From contig NZ_AP018448.1 in the NCBI RefSeq assembly GCF_030294945.1, forward strand, positions 8,032,501-8,096,500: 64,000 bases of DNA. Direction: 5' to 3'. This document shows positions 1-8,119 of this stretch, piece by piece. A program made the position numbers and the translations under genes. The number at the start of each line of letters is the position of its first letter. Position 1 is the stretch's first letter. The notes under the pieces are model-generated. The model searched no databases. It had not been told where the DNA came from and saw only the letters and a program-made list of their open reading frames with translations. Origin of the DNA: Streptomyces graminofaciens. GTDB lineage: Bacteria > Actinomycetota > Actinomycetes > Streptomycetales > Streptomycetaceae.

Positions 1-149
1 CCCAGGCCGGCAAGGTCGGCGCACTGGTCGCCGAGCGTGCCAAGGCCGCTGGTGTCGAGGCCGTCGTGTTCGACCGTGGTGGTAACCGGTACGCGGGTCG
101 CATTGCGGCCCTCGCCGACGCCGCCCGCGAGGCCGGGCTCAAGTTCTGA
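1..149 (+). CDS. rplR: 50S ribosomal protein L18, C-terminal part (5' end outside window)
   Basis: The window opens inside this gene; the reading frame starts at base 3 and gives the last 48 residues, ending AREAGLKF. L18 binds 5S rRNA in the large subunit, and this C-terminal sequence ([20 protein letters not shown]) is typical of the family. It is followed 39 bases later by rpsE on the same strand, which is the standard spc operon order, so the identification rests on both sequence and context. Confidence 0.93.
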   Translation, partial: QAGKVGALVAERAKAAGVEAVVFDRGGNRYAGRIAALADAAREAGLKF

Positions 150-188
150 GCTCGCTGCGTAGCTAGCGGAAAGAGAGAGGTAAATCCA

Positions 189-794
189 ATGGCTGGACCC
201 CAGCGCCGCGGTGGCGGTGCCGGTGGCGGCGAGCGGCGGGACCGGAAGGGCCGTGACGGCGGCGCAGCTGCCGCCGAGAAGACCGCGTACGTTGAGCGCG
301 TTGTCGCGATCAACCGCGTCGCCAAGGTTGTGAAGGGTGGTCGTCGCTTCAGCTTCACCGCGCTGGTCGTGGTGGGCGATGGTGACGGCACCGTGGGTGT
401 CGGTTACGGCAAGGCCAAGGAGGTGCCGGCCGCCATCGCCAAGGGTGTTGAGGAGGCCAAGAAGCACTTCTTCAAGGTCCCCCGTATCCAGGGCACCATC
501 CCCCACCCCATCCAGGGTGAGAAGGCTGCCGGCGTCGTCCTGCTCAAGCCCGCGTCCCCCGGTACCGGTGTTATCGCCGGTGGCCCGGTGCGTGCCGTGC
601 TCGAGTGCGCCGGTATCCACGACGTGCTGTCGAAGTCGCTCGGCTCCGACAACGCGATCAACATCGTGCACGCGACCGTGGCGGCCCTGAAGGGTCTGCA
701 GCGTCCCGAGGAGATCGCGGCCCGCCGTGGTCTGCCCCTCGAGGACGTCGCCCCCGCGGCTCTGCTCCGTGCGCGTGCCGGGGCGGGTGCGTAA
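189..794 (+). CDS. rpsE: 30S ribosomal protein S5
   Basis: This 201-residue protein is S5 of the small subunit, important for decoding accuracy and for mRNA unwinding at ribosome entry. The first 35 residues are a Gly/Arg-rich actinobacterial extension, followed by the S5 dsRBD-like domain ([19 protein letters not shown]) and the C-terminal domain with [15 protein letters not shown]. The ATG follows a purine-rich GAAAGAGAGAGG stretch that serves as the ribosome binding site. It sits between rplR and rpmD and is probably co-transcribed with both; only two bases separate its stop from rpmD. Confidence 0.97.
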   Translation: MAGPQRRGGGAGGGERRDRKGRDGGAAAAEKTAYVERVVAINRVAKVVKGGRRFSFTALVVVGDGDGTVGVGYGKAKEVPAAIAKGVEEAKKHFFKVPRIQGTIPHPIQGEKAAGVVLLKPASPGTGVIAGGPVRAVLECAGIHDVLSKSLGSDNAINIVHATVAALKGLQRPEEIAARRGLPLEDVAPAALLRARAGAGA

Positions 795-796
795 TC

Positions 797-979
797 ATGG
801 CGCAGCTCAAGATTACGCAGGTCAAGTCCTACATCGGCAGCAAGCAGAACCACCGCGACACCCTGCGCTCCCTTGGTCTCAAGGGCATCAACACGCAGGT
901 CGTCAAGGAGGACCGCCCCGAGTTCCGCGGCATGGTGCACACCGTCCGCCACCTCGTGTCGGTCGAGGAGGTCGACTGA
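797..979 (+). CDS. rpmD: 50S ribosomal protein L30
   Basis: This 60-residue protein is L30 of the large subunit, a single small alpha-beta domain. The sequence [20 protein letters not shown] and the downstream [10 protein letters not shown] are the family signature. Its ATG begins two bases after the rpsE stop and its own stop lies two bases before rplO, so the three genes are translationally packed. The length is normal for bacterial L30. Confidence 0.96.
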   Translation: MAQLKITQVKSYIGSKQNHRDTLRSLGLKGINTQVVKEDRPEFRGMVHTVRHLVSVEEVD

Positions 980-981
980 TC

Positions 982-1437
982 ATGGCGGAGAACAACCCGC
1001 TCAAGATCCACAACCTCCGTCCCGCCCCGGGCGCCAAGACCGCCAAGACCCGTGTGGGTCGTGGTGAGGCGTCGAAGGGTAAGACGGCCGGTCGTGGTAC
1101 CAAGGGTACGAAGGCTCGTTACCAGGTTCCGGAGCGCTTCGAGGGTGGCCAGATGCCCCTCCACATGCGTCTTCCGAAGCTGAAGGGCTTCAAGAACCCG
1201 TTCAAGACCGAGTTCCAGGTCGTGAACCTCGACAAGCTGGCCGCGCTCTACCCCGAGGGTGGCGAGGTCACCGTCGAGGGTCTGGTGGCCAAGGGTGCGG
1301 TTCGCAAGAACAGCCTCGTCAAGGTCCTGGGCCAGGGCGAGATCTCCGTGGCGCTGCAGGTGACGGTCGACGCCGTCTCCGGCTCCGCCAAGGAGAAGAT
1401 CACCGCCGCCGGCGGTTCGGTCACCGAGCTCATCTGA
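982..1437 (+). CDS. rplO: 50S ribosomal protein L15
   Basis: This 151-residue protein is L15, a late-assembly protein of the large subunit. The basic, glycine-rich N-terminal extension ([20 protein letters not shown]) that threads into 23S rRNA is visible, followed by the globular domain with [16 protein letters not shown]. It is the last gene of this transcription unit: a strong intrinsic terminator follows within 21 bases. In most Streptomyces secY follows directly, whereas here a minus-strand islet intervenes. Confidence 0.97.
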   Translation: MAENNPLKIHNLRPAPGAKTAKTRVGRGEASKGKTAGRGTKGTKARYQVPERFEGGQMPLHMRLPKLKGFKNPFKTEFQVVNLDKLAALYPEGGEVTVEGLVAKGAVRKNSLVKVLGQGEISVALQVTVDAVSGSAKEKITAAGGSVTELI

Positions 1438-1457
1438 GTTCACGACTGACGCAGCAG

Positions 1458-1499
1458 AGCCTGGCCGATGCCCCTCGCGGGCGTCGGCCAGGCTTTTTT
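1458..1499 (+). terminator. Rho-independent terminator after rplO
   Basis: An 11-bp perfect stem (AGCCTGGCCGA at 1458-1468 with its complement at 1484-1494) is extended inward by a TG wobble and a GCCC/GGGC stem, and ends in a run of six T. It closes the plus-strand ribosomal unit and faces the 3' end of the convergent response-regulator gene. Confidence 0.93.
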
Positions 1500-1559
1500 G
1501 TTGCTCGGTGCGCGGGTGGTTCGCTGGTGTGGGCTCTGCGAACACCGCCCTGGAGCCGG

Positions 1560-2189
1560 TCAGGCCGCCGCGGCCTCCAGGCCCCGTGCCTTCAGACAGG
1601 CCTGCAGCCGGCTTTCGACATTGAGTTTGGCGAGCACCTGGGTCACGTACATCTTGACCGTGGTCTCCTTGATGCCGAGGGTTCGCGCAATGCGGTGATT
1701 GCTCAGGCCGCCGGAGAGAAGGTTGAGTACTTCCTGTTCCCGCGGGCTCAGTTGCGGGAATTGAATGCGGCCATGGATGAGTTCCGCGGCCAAGTCCTGC
1801 GGAAAATACGTGAATCCCGCGAGAGCTGCGGAAAAGGCGCGGTCGAAGTCCTCGGGGGTCGCCATGGAAGGCAGGAACGCACAGAGGCCCGCCGATACGT
1901 TCGGCGGGTTGACACGTGAATGGGTCGAGTCGTCATAAGTGATGAATCGACATCCCCCGGTCAATTGCCGGAGGCGGGTGAAGGTCGCCGGTTCTCCGTC
2001 GGGCAGACAGACGGGTCCGAACAGGACGATGTCGGGTCTGAGGCGGACGGCCGCGGCGTAGAGCGCGGAGACCGTGCTCGCGGCGACCGCGGTCACGTAC
2101 GGGAATCGCTCGACTATGTGGACCATGCCGAGTGTGCGCATGGGGTGGTCGTCAACGACAAGGACAGCGGCACTCTTCGTCTGGTTCAT
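1560..2189 (-). CDS. Atypical NarL/LuxR-type response regulator lacking the phospho-acceptor Asp
   Basis: The 209-residue protein has an N-terminal receiver-like domain (about 1-120) and a C-terminal LuxR helix-turn-helix (about 142-200, LSPREQEVLNLLSGGLSNHR). The acidic pair VVDDHP at 11-16 is kept, but the stretch that normally carries the phosphorylated Asp reads VLFGPVCLP, so the Asp is absent (Pro59, or Gly58 if shifted by one). The usual Lys position in AGLCAFLPS is also lost. The start MNQTKS follows a CCACGGGGGCT ribosome site. No histidine kinase is adjacent. Output is therefore probably phosphorylation-independent or ligand-driven. Its codons look less GC-rich than those of the ribosomal neighbours. 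Confidence 0.85.
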   Translation of the reverse strand: MNQTKSAAVLVVDDHPMRTLGMVHIVERFPYVTAVAASTVSALYAAAVRLRPDIVLFGPVCLPDGEPATFTRLRQLTGGCRFITYDDSTHSRVNPPNVSAGLCAFLPSMATPEDFDRAFSAALAGFTYFPQDLAAELIHGRIQFPQLSPREQEVLNLLSGGLSNHRIARTLGIKETTVKMYVTQVLAKLNVESRLQACLKARGLEAAAA

Positions 2190-2279
2190 AGCCCCCGTGG
2201 CTCCAATGGCGAAGTGGGGGCGGAAATGCTGTGGTCGGTCCTCCGCCCCGAGCGTGATCGGGAGTGTAACCGAGCCGTA

Positions 2280-2297
2280 TTGACCAGCGGGGGTCAA
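2280..2297. promoter_or_regulatory. Inverted repeat upstream of the atypical response regulator
   Basis: TTGACC and GGTCAA form a perfect 6-bp inverted repeat with a 6-base spacer, about 90 bases upstream of the regulator start. It lies in the 171-bp gap between that gene and the next minus-strand gene. It could be an operator, for example for autoregulation, but no factor can be assigned from sequence. Confidence 0.4.
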
Positions 2298-2360
2298 TTG
2301 AGTGGAATATGAGCTTCCGATTTGCGTCCGCCATGAGGGGCGAAGGGGCGTTGGAGCCGC

Positions 2361-3002
2361 TCAGGAGGAGCCGTCCACAGGTCGGCAGCTCTCCCAGCCC
2401 TTGCGCCAGCCGGGGAGCGCCGAGGTGTCGCGGACCGAGGTGTCCCGAATGGTGGAGCCGACCTCTCCGTTCGGACCCTTGATCTCCACGACCCGGTCCG
2501 GATACGTGCCGCCCTTGTCCGTGTACTCCGTGGTCATCATGCCTGCCGGGATCTCCCAACGGGCCACGCCGTGGGCCAACTTCTCGGCGTCGTCCGGAAC
2601 AGCACGCGGGCCGAAGTACTGGGTGACGATCAGGTCGAGGCTGTCCGGGCGAGGATCCGGAGTGGCCTCGTCGACCGCCTGGCAGGTGTCCCAGTTCCGA
2701 ACGGTCATCGACTCCGGGTGATCCGAGTCCCAGAGGCGCTCCTCCAGGACCCTGCCCTCGCTCGTGGTGACGAACCTGGCCCTGCTGACCGCGTCGGACC
2801 GGTGCTCGGCGAAGATGTCCACATGGCGGTCGGCCGACCCGGACTCCTCGGTGTCGACCAGCGTCGTCTCGTCGAACTGGATGTGGGTGAAGGCCGCTCC
2901 GGTCCTGTCGCCGTCCGGTCCGTCATCGGGAGCCGCGAAGGCGATGGCCCCGCCCGTCACCGCCACGGCCACCGCGAGCGCCGCCAAGGTTCTCTTCATC
3001 AT
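2361..3002 (-). CDS. Predicted secreted protein of unknown function
   Basis: The 213-residue product begins MMKRTLAALAVAVAVTGGA with an AFA-A cleavage site near residue 23, a clear Sec signal peptide. The mature part is acidic and soluble-looking, with only two cysteines (in WDTCQAV and WESCRPV) that could form a disulfide. I do not recognise a family or catalytic motif. It is flanked on the same strand by the atypical regulator and another secreted protein, and all three form an islet between rplO and secY. Confidence 0.72.
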   Translation of the reverse strand: MMKRTLAALAVAVAVTGGAIAFAAPDDGPDGDRTGAAFTHIQFDETTLVDTEESGSADRHVDIFAEHRSDAVSRARFVTTSEGRVLEERLWDSDHPESMTVRNWDTCQAVDEATPDPRPDSLDLIVTQYFGPRAVPDDAEKLAHGVARWEIPAGMMTTEYTDKGGTYPDRVVEIKGPNGEVGSTIRDTSVRDTSALPGWRKGWESCRPVDGSS

Positions 3003-3091
3003 GATGACCTGGTCCTGATCGGTTGATGGATCAGCGAGCGGGGCCGCTCATACGGTGATGAACGGCCCCGGCACACCCTGCGGGAGCCGCG

Positions 3092-3571
3092 TCAGCAGCT
3101 GAAGCGGCGCTCCGGCCCGTTGCCCCGGCCGACCCGCGGCTCGTCGCCGGTCCAGCCGCCCTTGACGGTGCCCGCCACCCGGTAGGTGAAGGTGCCCTTG
3201 CCCTGGCACTTCCACTGGAGGATGCGGTCCTTCTTGCGGTTGCCCGCCCAGGTGTCCTTGTCCAGGGCCCGCCAGCCGTCCCAGCGCTTGTACTGGAGGG
3301 TCGCGCTGAGAGAGAAGCCGGAGCAGCTGTTCACGGTGTGGTACTTGGCGCGCGCGTGGTCGCTCCGGCCGACCTTCGCGATGTTCTCCTTCCACGGCTT
3401 GCCCAGCGCGACGTTGCACGTGGCGGCCGCCGCCGCGGGCGTGGCCTCCTTCTGCGCGCTCACCACGGAGGTGGTCTTCGCGGGAGCCGGTGCGGACGCC
3501 GCGATGGCACCGGTCGAACCCACCAGCAGGGCGACGCCGGCGGCGCCCGCGACAGTCAGTGACTTGATCAT
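3092..3571 (-). CDS. Predicted small secreted protein of unknown function
   Basis: The 159-residue product starts at MIKSLTVAGAAGVALLVGST, a typical signal peptide with cleavage near SAPAP or AIA-A around residue 24. The mature domain is basic and aromatic-rich with three cysteines (TCNVALG, NSCSGFS, WKCQGKG) plus a C-terminal cysteine, so two disulfides are possible. The start was chosen for its GGGGAA ribosome site and signal peptide; the frame is open upstream but without one. A GGGGCCG/CGGCCCC hairpin lies just past its stop (about 3039-3068). Function unknown. Confidence 0.72.
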   Translation of the reverse strand: MIKSLTVAGAAGVALLVGSTGAIAASAPAPAKTTSVVSAQKEATPAAAAATCNVALGKPWKENIAKVGRSDHARAKYHTVNSCSGFSLSATLQYKRWDGWRALDKDTWAGNRKKDRILQWKCQGKGTFTYRVAGTVKGGWTGDEPRVGRGNGPERRFSC

Positions 3572-3907
3572 GCGTAGTTCCCCGTTTGTTCGGCTGCAAA
3601 TGTGTGGATCCGGTACCACCGGAGCCGCTCGAACAGTCTTCGGGGAACTACAGGCCGTGTCATCACGTTCCTTGGTCGGCAACACGCTCGACGAAAGTCT
3701 GATGTCCAAAAGGGAGGTGCCCATCCGGTCAACGGCCGCTGGCATGCCACATCGAGTGTTTCCTGCTCGCCCCAGGGGCCGGTAGGGTAGCCGCTGTTAG
3801 TATCCCGGCAGTCTGCGCTCATCTCATTGGGCTGCCGTGTCCTGTACTCACTCACTTACCTAAATCGTCACCCTCACGCGCGTAACGCGGGGGTCGCAGG
3901 AGGCACC
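3572..3907. other. Intergenic region between the secreted-protein gene and secY
   Basis: This 336-bp divergent region should hold the promoters of secY (plus) and of the secreted protein (minus). A TAGTAT at 3798-3803 is a possible -10 for secY, but no convincing -35 was found, so the promoter is not assigned. A good GCAGGAGGCACC ribosome site sits directly before the GTG of secY. No conserved coding frame was recognised. Confidence 0.4.
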
Positions 3908-5224
3908 GTGCTCACCGCGTTCGCCCGGGCGTTCAAGACGCCCGACCTGCGCAAGAAGCTGCTCTTCACGCTCGGCATCATCGTGATCTACCGGGTCGGT
4001 ACGCACATTCCGATCCCGGGCGTCAACTACAAGTCTGTCCAGTTCTGCATCGACCAGGCGAGCCAGACCCAGGGCACCTTGTTCGGCTTGGTCAATATGT
4101 TCAGTGGTGGCGCGCTGCTGCAGATCACGATCTTCGCGCTCGGCATCATGCCGTACATCACGGCGAGCATCATTCTGCAGCTGCTGACCGTGGTGATCCC
4201 GCGCCTGGAAGCCCTCAAGAAGGAGGGCCAGGCCGGTACGGCGAAGATCACGCAGTACACGCGTTACCTGACGGTGGCCCTCGCCATCCTGCAGGGCACC
4301 GGCCTCGTCGCCACCGCCCGCAGCGGCTCGCTGTTCAACGGCTGCCAGCTGGCCGACCAGATCGTGCCGGACCGCTCGATCTACACCACCATCGTCATGG
4401 TCGTCACCATGACCGCCGGTACGGCCGTCGTCATGTGGCTCGGTGAGCTCATCACCGACCGCGGCATCGGCAACGGCATGTCGATCCTGATGTTCATCTC
4501 GATCGCCGCCACCTTCCCGGCCGCGCTGTGGACGATCAAGAAGCAGGGCGACCTCGCCGACGGCTGGATCGAGTTCGGCACCGTCATCGCCGTCGGCCTC
4601 GTCATGGTCGCGCTCGTCGTCTTCGTCGAGCAGGCCCAGCGCCGTATCCCGGTGCAGTACGCGAAGCGCATGATCGGCCGCCGGTCCTACGGCGGTACCT
4701 CGACGTACATCCCGCTGAAGGTGAACCAGGCGGGTGTGATTCCCGTCATCTTCGCCTCCTCGCTGCTCTACATCCCTTCGTTGATCGTGACCTTCTCCGA
4801 CTCCACTGCGGGCTGGGCGAGTTGGGTGCAGAAGAACCTCGCGGACACCGCGGCGCCCGTGCACATCACGATCTACTTCTTCTTGATTGTCTTCTTCGCC
4901 TTCTTCTACGTGGCCATCTCGTTCAACCCCGAGGAAGTCGCGGACAACATGAAGAAGTATGGTGGCTTCATCCCGGGCATCCGGGCTGGCCGACCGACCG
5001 CTGAGTACCTCAGCTACGTACTCAACCGGATCACCTGGCCGGGTTCGCTGTACCTGGGTCTGATCGCTCTTGTTCCGACGATGGCGTTGGCTGGTTTCCA
5101 GGCAAACCAGAACTTCCCGTTCGGCGGTACCAGCATCCTGATCATCGTGGGTGTGGGTCTGGAGACGGTGAAGCAGATCGAGAGCCAGCTCCAGCAGCGC
5201 AATTACGAAGGGTTCCTCCGCTGA
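3908..5224 (+). CDS. secY: Preprotein translocase subunit SecY
   Basis: The 438-residue protein is the channel subunit of the Sec translocon in the cytoplasmic membrane. Ten hydrophobic segments are recognisable, as is the N-terminal GVNYKSVQFCIDQ region, and the cytosolic loop with RRIPVQYAKRMIGRRSYGG is diagnostic. The GTG at 3908 gives the standard N-terminus (LTAFARAFKTPDLRKK) and follows an ideal AGGAGG; upstream in-frame starts lack this. The stop TGA overlaps the adk ATG by one base, so translational coupling is likely. The usual upstream partner rplO is separated by 2.5 kb here. Confidence 0.97.
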   Translation: MLTAFARAFKTPDLRKKLLFTLGIIVIYRVGTHIPIPGVNYKSVQFCIDQASQTQGTLFGLVNMFSGGALLQITIFALGIMPYITASIILQLLTVVIPRLEALKKEGQAGTAKITQYTRYLTVALAILQGTGLVATARSGSLFNGCQLADQIVPDRSIYTTIVMVVTMTAGTAVVMWLGELITDRGIGNGMSILMFISIAATFPAALWTIKKQGDLADGWIEFGTVIAVGLVMVALVVFVEQAQRRIPVQYAKRMIGRRSYGGTSTYIPLKVNQAGVIPVIFASSLLYIPSLIVTFSDSTAGWASWVQKNLADTAAPVHITIYFFLIVFFAFFYVAISFNPEEVADNMKKYGGFIPGIRAGRPTAEYLSYVLNRITWPGSLYLGLIALVPTMALAGFQANQNFPFGGTSILIIVGVGLETVKQIESQLQQRNYEGFLR

Positions 5225-5886
5225 TGCGAATCGTCCTCGTCGGGCCGCCCGGTGCCGGCAAGGGAACACAGGCCGCGTTCCTTGCCAAGAACCTGTCGAT
5301 CCCGCACATCTCCACGGGCGACCTCTTCCGTGCCAACATCAGCCAGCAGACGGAGCTCGGCAAACTCGCCAAGTCCTACATGGACGCGGGGAACCTGGTA
5401 CCGGACGAGGTCACCATCGGGATGGCCAAGGACCGCATGGAGAAGCCCGACGCGGAGAACGGCTTCCTGCTCGACGGCTTCCCGCGGAACGTCTCGCAGG
5501 CCGAGGCCCTCGACGAGATGCTCCAGTCCGAGGGCATGACGCTGGACGCCGTTCTCGACCTGGAGGTCCCCGAGGAGGAGGTCGTCAAGCGGATCGCCGG
5601 CCGGCGCATCTGCCGCAACGACTCTGCGCACGTCTTCCACGTCACCTACAAGAAGCCGCAGGCCGACGGTGTCTGCGACCTCTGTGGCGGCGAGCTGTAC
5701 CAGCGCGACGACGACTCCGAGGAGACCGTCCGCACGCGCCTGGAGGTCTACCACACGCAGACCGAGCCGATCATCGACTACTACAAGGCCCAGGGCCTCG
5801 TGGTGACGATCTCGGCGCTCGGCAAGGTGGACGAGGTCACCGAGCGCGCCATGGATGCGCTCAAGAGCGAGGACGGCGCCAAGTAA
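5224..5886 (+). CDS. adk: Adenylate kinase
   Basis: The 220-residue enzyme interconverts ATP plus AMP with two ADP in the cytoplasm. The P-loop GPPGAGKGT (7-15), the AMP-binding STGDLFR and the GFPRN motif are all present. It has the long LID form: CDLCGGEL supplies two cysteines, but the first pair of the usual zinc site is only CRNDSAHVFH, so metal binding is uncertain. It is coupled to secY by a one-base overlap, a common arrangement in Gram-positives. Confidence 0.97.
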   Translation: MRIVLVGPPGAGKGTQAAFLAKNLSIPHISTGDLFRANISQQTELGKLAKSYMDAGNLVPDEVTIGMAKDRMEKPDAENGFLLDGFPRNVSQAEALDEMLQSEGMTLDAVLDLEVPEEEVVKRIAGRRICRNDSAHVFHVTYKKPQADGVCDLCGGELYQRDDDSEETVRTRLEVYHTQTEPIIDYYKAQGLVVTISALGKVDEVTERAMDALKSEDGAK

Positions 5887-5897
5887 GGTCGTCGGCG

Positions 5898-5939
5898 GTA
5901 CTCCGGCCGCGGTGCCCGACAAGGGCATCGCGGCCGTAC
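5898..5939 (+). terminator. Hairpin between adk and map
   Basis: A 13-bp stem (5905-5917 with 5923-5935, one G-T wobble) plus a flanking GTAC/GTAC pairing forms a stable hairpin with loop GACAA. The downstream stretch TGTTGTG is only weakly T-rich. It may attenuate transcription between adk and map and not stop it completely. Confidence 0.6.
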
Positions 5940-6003
5940 TGTTGTGTAGGCAATCCCCCCGCAAAAGCCCCTGAGGCAGAGAAGACGGAGAGCGCAGGCC
6001 CCC

Positions 6004-6840
6004 ATGGTGCAGATCAAGAGCCCCGAGCAGATCGCCAAGATGCGCGAGGCGGGGCTGGTCGTCGCCGCCATCCACGCGGCCACCCGTGAGGCGGCCGTGC
6101 CGGGCGCCTCCACGAAGGACCTCGACGACGTGGCCCGCAAGGTGCTCGCGGAGCACGGCGCCAAGTCGAACTTCCTGGGGTACGGCGGCTTCCCGGCCAC
6201 GATCTGCACATCGGCCAACGAGGTCGTGGTCCATGGCATCCCGAGCGACGAGGTCGTCCTGAAGGACGGCGACATCATCTCCATCGACTGCGGCGCGATC
6301 GTCGACGGCTGGCACGGTGACGCGGCGTACACCGCCTTCGTCGGCTCCGGACACGCTCCGGAGCTCCTGGAGCTCTCCCGGGTGACCGAGGAGTCCATGT
6401 GGGCCGGGATCGCCGCGATGAAGCAGGGCAACCGCCTCGTGGACATCTCCCGGGCCATCGAGACGTACATCCGCCGGCAGCCCAAGCCGGGCGGCGGCAA
6501 GTACGGCATCGTCGAGGACTACGGCGGCCACGGCATCGGCACCGAGATGCACATGGACCCGCACCTGCTGAACTACGTCGAGCGGCGGCGCGGCAAGGGC
6601 CCGAAGCTGGTGCCCGGCTTCTGCCTGGCGATCGAGCCGATGGTGTCCCTCGGCACACCGAAGACCCAGGTCCTGGCCGACGACTGGACGGTCGTGACGA
6701 CGGACGGCACGTGGTCCTCCCACTGGGAGCACAGCGTCGCGCTGACCGAGGCGGGACCGCTGGTGCTCACGGCTCCCGACGGCGGCAAGGCGAAGCTGGC
6801 GGAGTACGGGGTCACGGCGGCGCCGGATCCGTTGGGCTGA
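6004..6840 (+). CDS. map: Methionine aminopeptidase, type I
   Basis: The 278-residue enzyme removes the initiator methionine from nascent proteins. The metal ligands are recognisable in DCGAIVDGWHGDAAYT (two Asp), GGHGIGTEMH (His) and AIEPMVS and SHWEHSVALT (two Glu). There is no long N-terminal extension, so it is the short type I form. It follows adk on the same strand at a 117-bp distance, as in many Gram-positive genomes. Confidence 0.96.
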   Translation: MVQIKSPEQIAKMREAGLVVAAIHAATREAAVPGASTKDLDDVARKVLAEHGAKSNFLGYGGFPATICTSANEVVVHGIPSDEVVLKDGDIISIDCGAIVDGWHGDAAYTAFVGSGHAPELLELSRVTEESMWAGIAAMKQGNRLVDISRAIETYIRRQPKPGGGKYGIVEDYGGHGIGTEMHMDPHLLNYVERRRGKGPKLVPGFCLAIEPMVSLGTPKTQVLADDWTVVTTDGTWSSHWEHSVALTEAGPLVLTAPDGGKAKLAEYGVTAAPDPLG

Positions 6841-6940
6841 GGTCGGCTTGCGGGCCCTTGGTCCGTGTGGGCCGGCGGGGCCGCAAAACAGGGGCAAAGG
6901 AAGCGCATGAACCGATCTTGAAAGCGCATGGTTCGCTTTT

Positions 6941-7306
6941 GTGTTCGATGGCGGGTCTAGTCTCTTCGCCCTTGCCACGGTGGTGGGTGTCGCGCCCGCC
7001 TCCGCGTCCGCGAGTGGCTGTCACTCGTCCGCCTGTGTGCGTGTCGAGGGCTCGAAGCTCCACGTCGACTGGATCAAGGCCTACTCGGGTGACGAGCGGT
7101 TCCACGGCAAGTTCAAGATCTACGCGGAGAAGGCGCACTACGTGAAGTGGTCGCCGCTGGCCACGTACTACAACACCGGCACGCGGCAGACCTTCTACAA
7201 GGTCAACATCGACAAGAACTGGCCCGACGGCACCGACGTCTGCGTCCAGGCCTTCGTCGAGGGCACCGCCTCCAACGGGACCGCCTGTGTGACGGTCCAC
7301 GACTAG
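6941..7306 (+). CDS. Small secreted protein with an odd N-terminus
   Basis: The 121-residue product starts at a GTG and reads FDGGSSLFALATVVGVAPASASA, a hydrophobic stretch ending in a signal-peptidase-like ASASA, but it lacks the usual basic N-region. The mature part has four cysteines (GCHSSAC, DVCVQ, GTACVTV), so two disulfides are likely, and is rich in Lys and Tyr. An ATG at 6928 in another frame encodes a basic start (MVRFCVRWR), hinting at a frameshift inside the signal sequence. I do not recognise the family. It lies between map and infA. Confidence 0.6.
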   Translation: MFDGGSSLFALATVVGVAPASASASGCHSSACVRVEGSKLHVDWIKAYSGDERFHGKFKIYAEKAHYVKWSPLATYYNTGTRQTFYKVNIDKNWPDGTDVCVQAFVEGTASNGTACVTVHD

Positions 7307-7335
7307 GACGTGCCGTAGTCGTACCCGATCGGCCC

Positions 7336-7373
7336 GCCCCGTCCGTCGCGCATACCGCGCCGATGGACGGGGC
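7336..7373 (+). terminator. Terminator-like hairpin before infA
   Basis: A 13-bp stem (7336-7348 with 7361-7373, one G-T wobble) with a 12-base loop follows the secreted-protein gene. The T tract is poor (ATCGTCAT). It probably insulates the infA operon from upstream transcription. Confidence 0.65.
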
Positions 7374-7400
7374 ATCGTCATGAGTGACGGCTGGAGCCAA

Positions 7401-7430
7401 TTCGTCTTTCCGGGTGCGCTGACGTAGACT
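7401..7430 (+). promoter_or_regulatory. Candidate vegetative promoter of infA
   Basis: TTCGTC at 7401 and TAGACT at 7425 are separated by 18 bases and resemble a HrdB-type promoter. This would give a leader of about 90 bases ahead of infA. The -35 is imperfect, so the call rests mainly on the good -10 and on its position downstream of a hairpin. Confidence 0.5.
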
Positions 7431-7525
7431 GACTCGTCGGCTCTCGTGTACCCGCATGTCCGCATGCGCCCTTAAGGGACGGGACATCAGGAGTCGATCA
7501 AGGTAGTCGATTCGAAGGGCGAAGC

Positions 7526-7747
7526 GTGGCCAAGAAGCAAGGTGCCATCGAGATCGAGGGCACTGTCGTCGAGTCTCTTCCGAACGCCATGTTCAAGGTC
7601 GAGCTCCAGAACGGCCACCAGGTCCTGGCACACATCAGCGGCAAGATGCGTATGCACTACATCCGCATCCTCCCTGACGACCGGGTCGTGGTGGAGTTGT
7701 CTCCGTACGACCTGACGCGTGGCCGGATCGTCTACCGCTACAAGTAG
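7526..7747 (+). CDS. infA: Translation initiation factor IF-1
   Basis: The 73-residue OB-fold protein binds the ribosomal A site during initiation. The sequence [19 protein letters not shown] and the ending [10 protein letters not shown] are the family signature and the length is standard. It starts with GTG after a GAAGGGCGAAGC ribosome site. It leads the infA-rpmJ-rpsM-rpsK-rpoA-rplQ group. Confidence 0.97.
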   Translation: MAKKQGAIEIEGTVVESLPNAMFKVELQNGHQVLAHISGKMRMHYIRILPDDRVVVELSPYDLTRGRIVYRYK

Positions 7748-7806
7748 ATCTTGCCCACGTCCCGTGTGAGCGGGCTGTCGGCAACTGACCCGGAGAACCT
7801 CACCCA

Positions 7807-7920
7807 ATGAAGGTCAAGCCGAGCGTCAAGAAGATCTGCGACAAGTGCAGGGTGATCCGCCGTCACGGCCGGGTCATGGTCATCTGCGAGAACCCGCGCC
7901 ACAAGCAGCGCCAGGGCTGA
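7807..7920 (+). CDS. rpmJ: 50S ribosomal protein L36
   Basis: This 37-residue protein runs from [19 protein letters not shown] to HKQRQG. The zinc-ribbon ligands Cys11, Cys14, Cys27 and His32 are all present, so this is the zinc-binding form. It starts 59 bases after infA and is followed by rpsM after a 199-bp leader. Confidence 0.96.
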   Translation: MKVKPSVKKICDKCRVIRRHGRVMVICENPRHKQRQG

Positions 7921-8119
7921 CGCACGATCGACCGTTCCCTCTGCATCGATATCGCAGGGATTCGCGCGACGCGAGCTGAACGTGTTCATACGCAGGACCC
8001 AGACGGACGAGTGTCCGCCTGATACCCCCGGTCGGAGGCCGGGGACCCAGTTCGTACCTGGTACGGCGGCTGGGAGCCGGTCCTGCGGAAGACCTCCGAA
8101 GATCACCAGGAGCCATTGA

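Noticed and set aside
7921..8119. A ribosomal-protein binding leader or riboswitch before rpsM
   Set aside because: Only a small GC hairpin is visible; nothing matches a known class, so no regulatory RNA is claimed.
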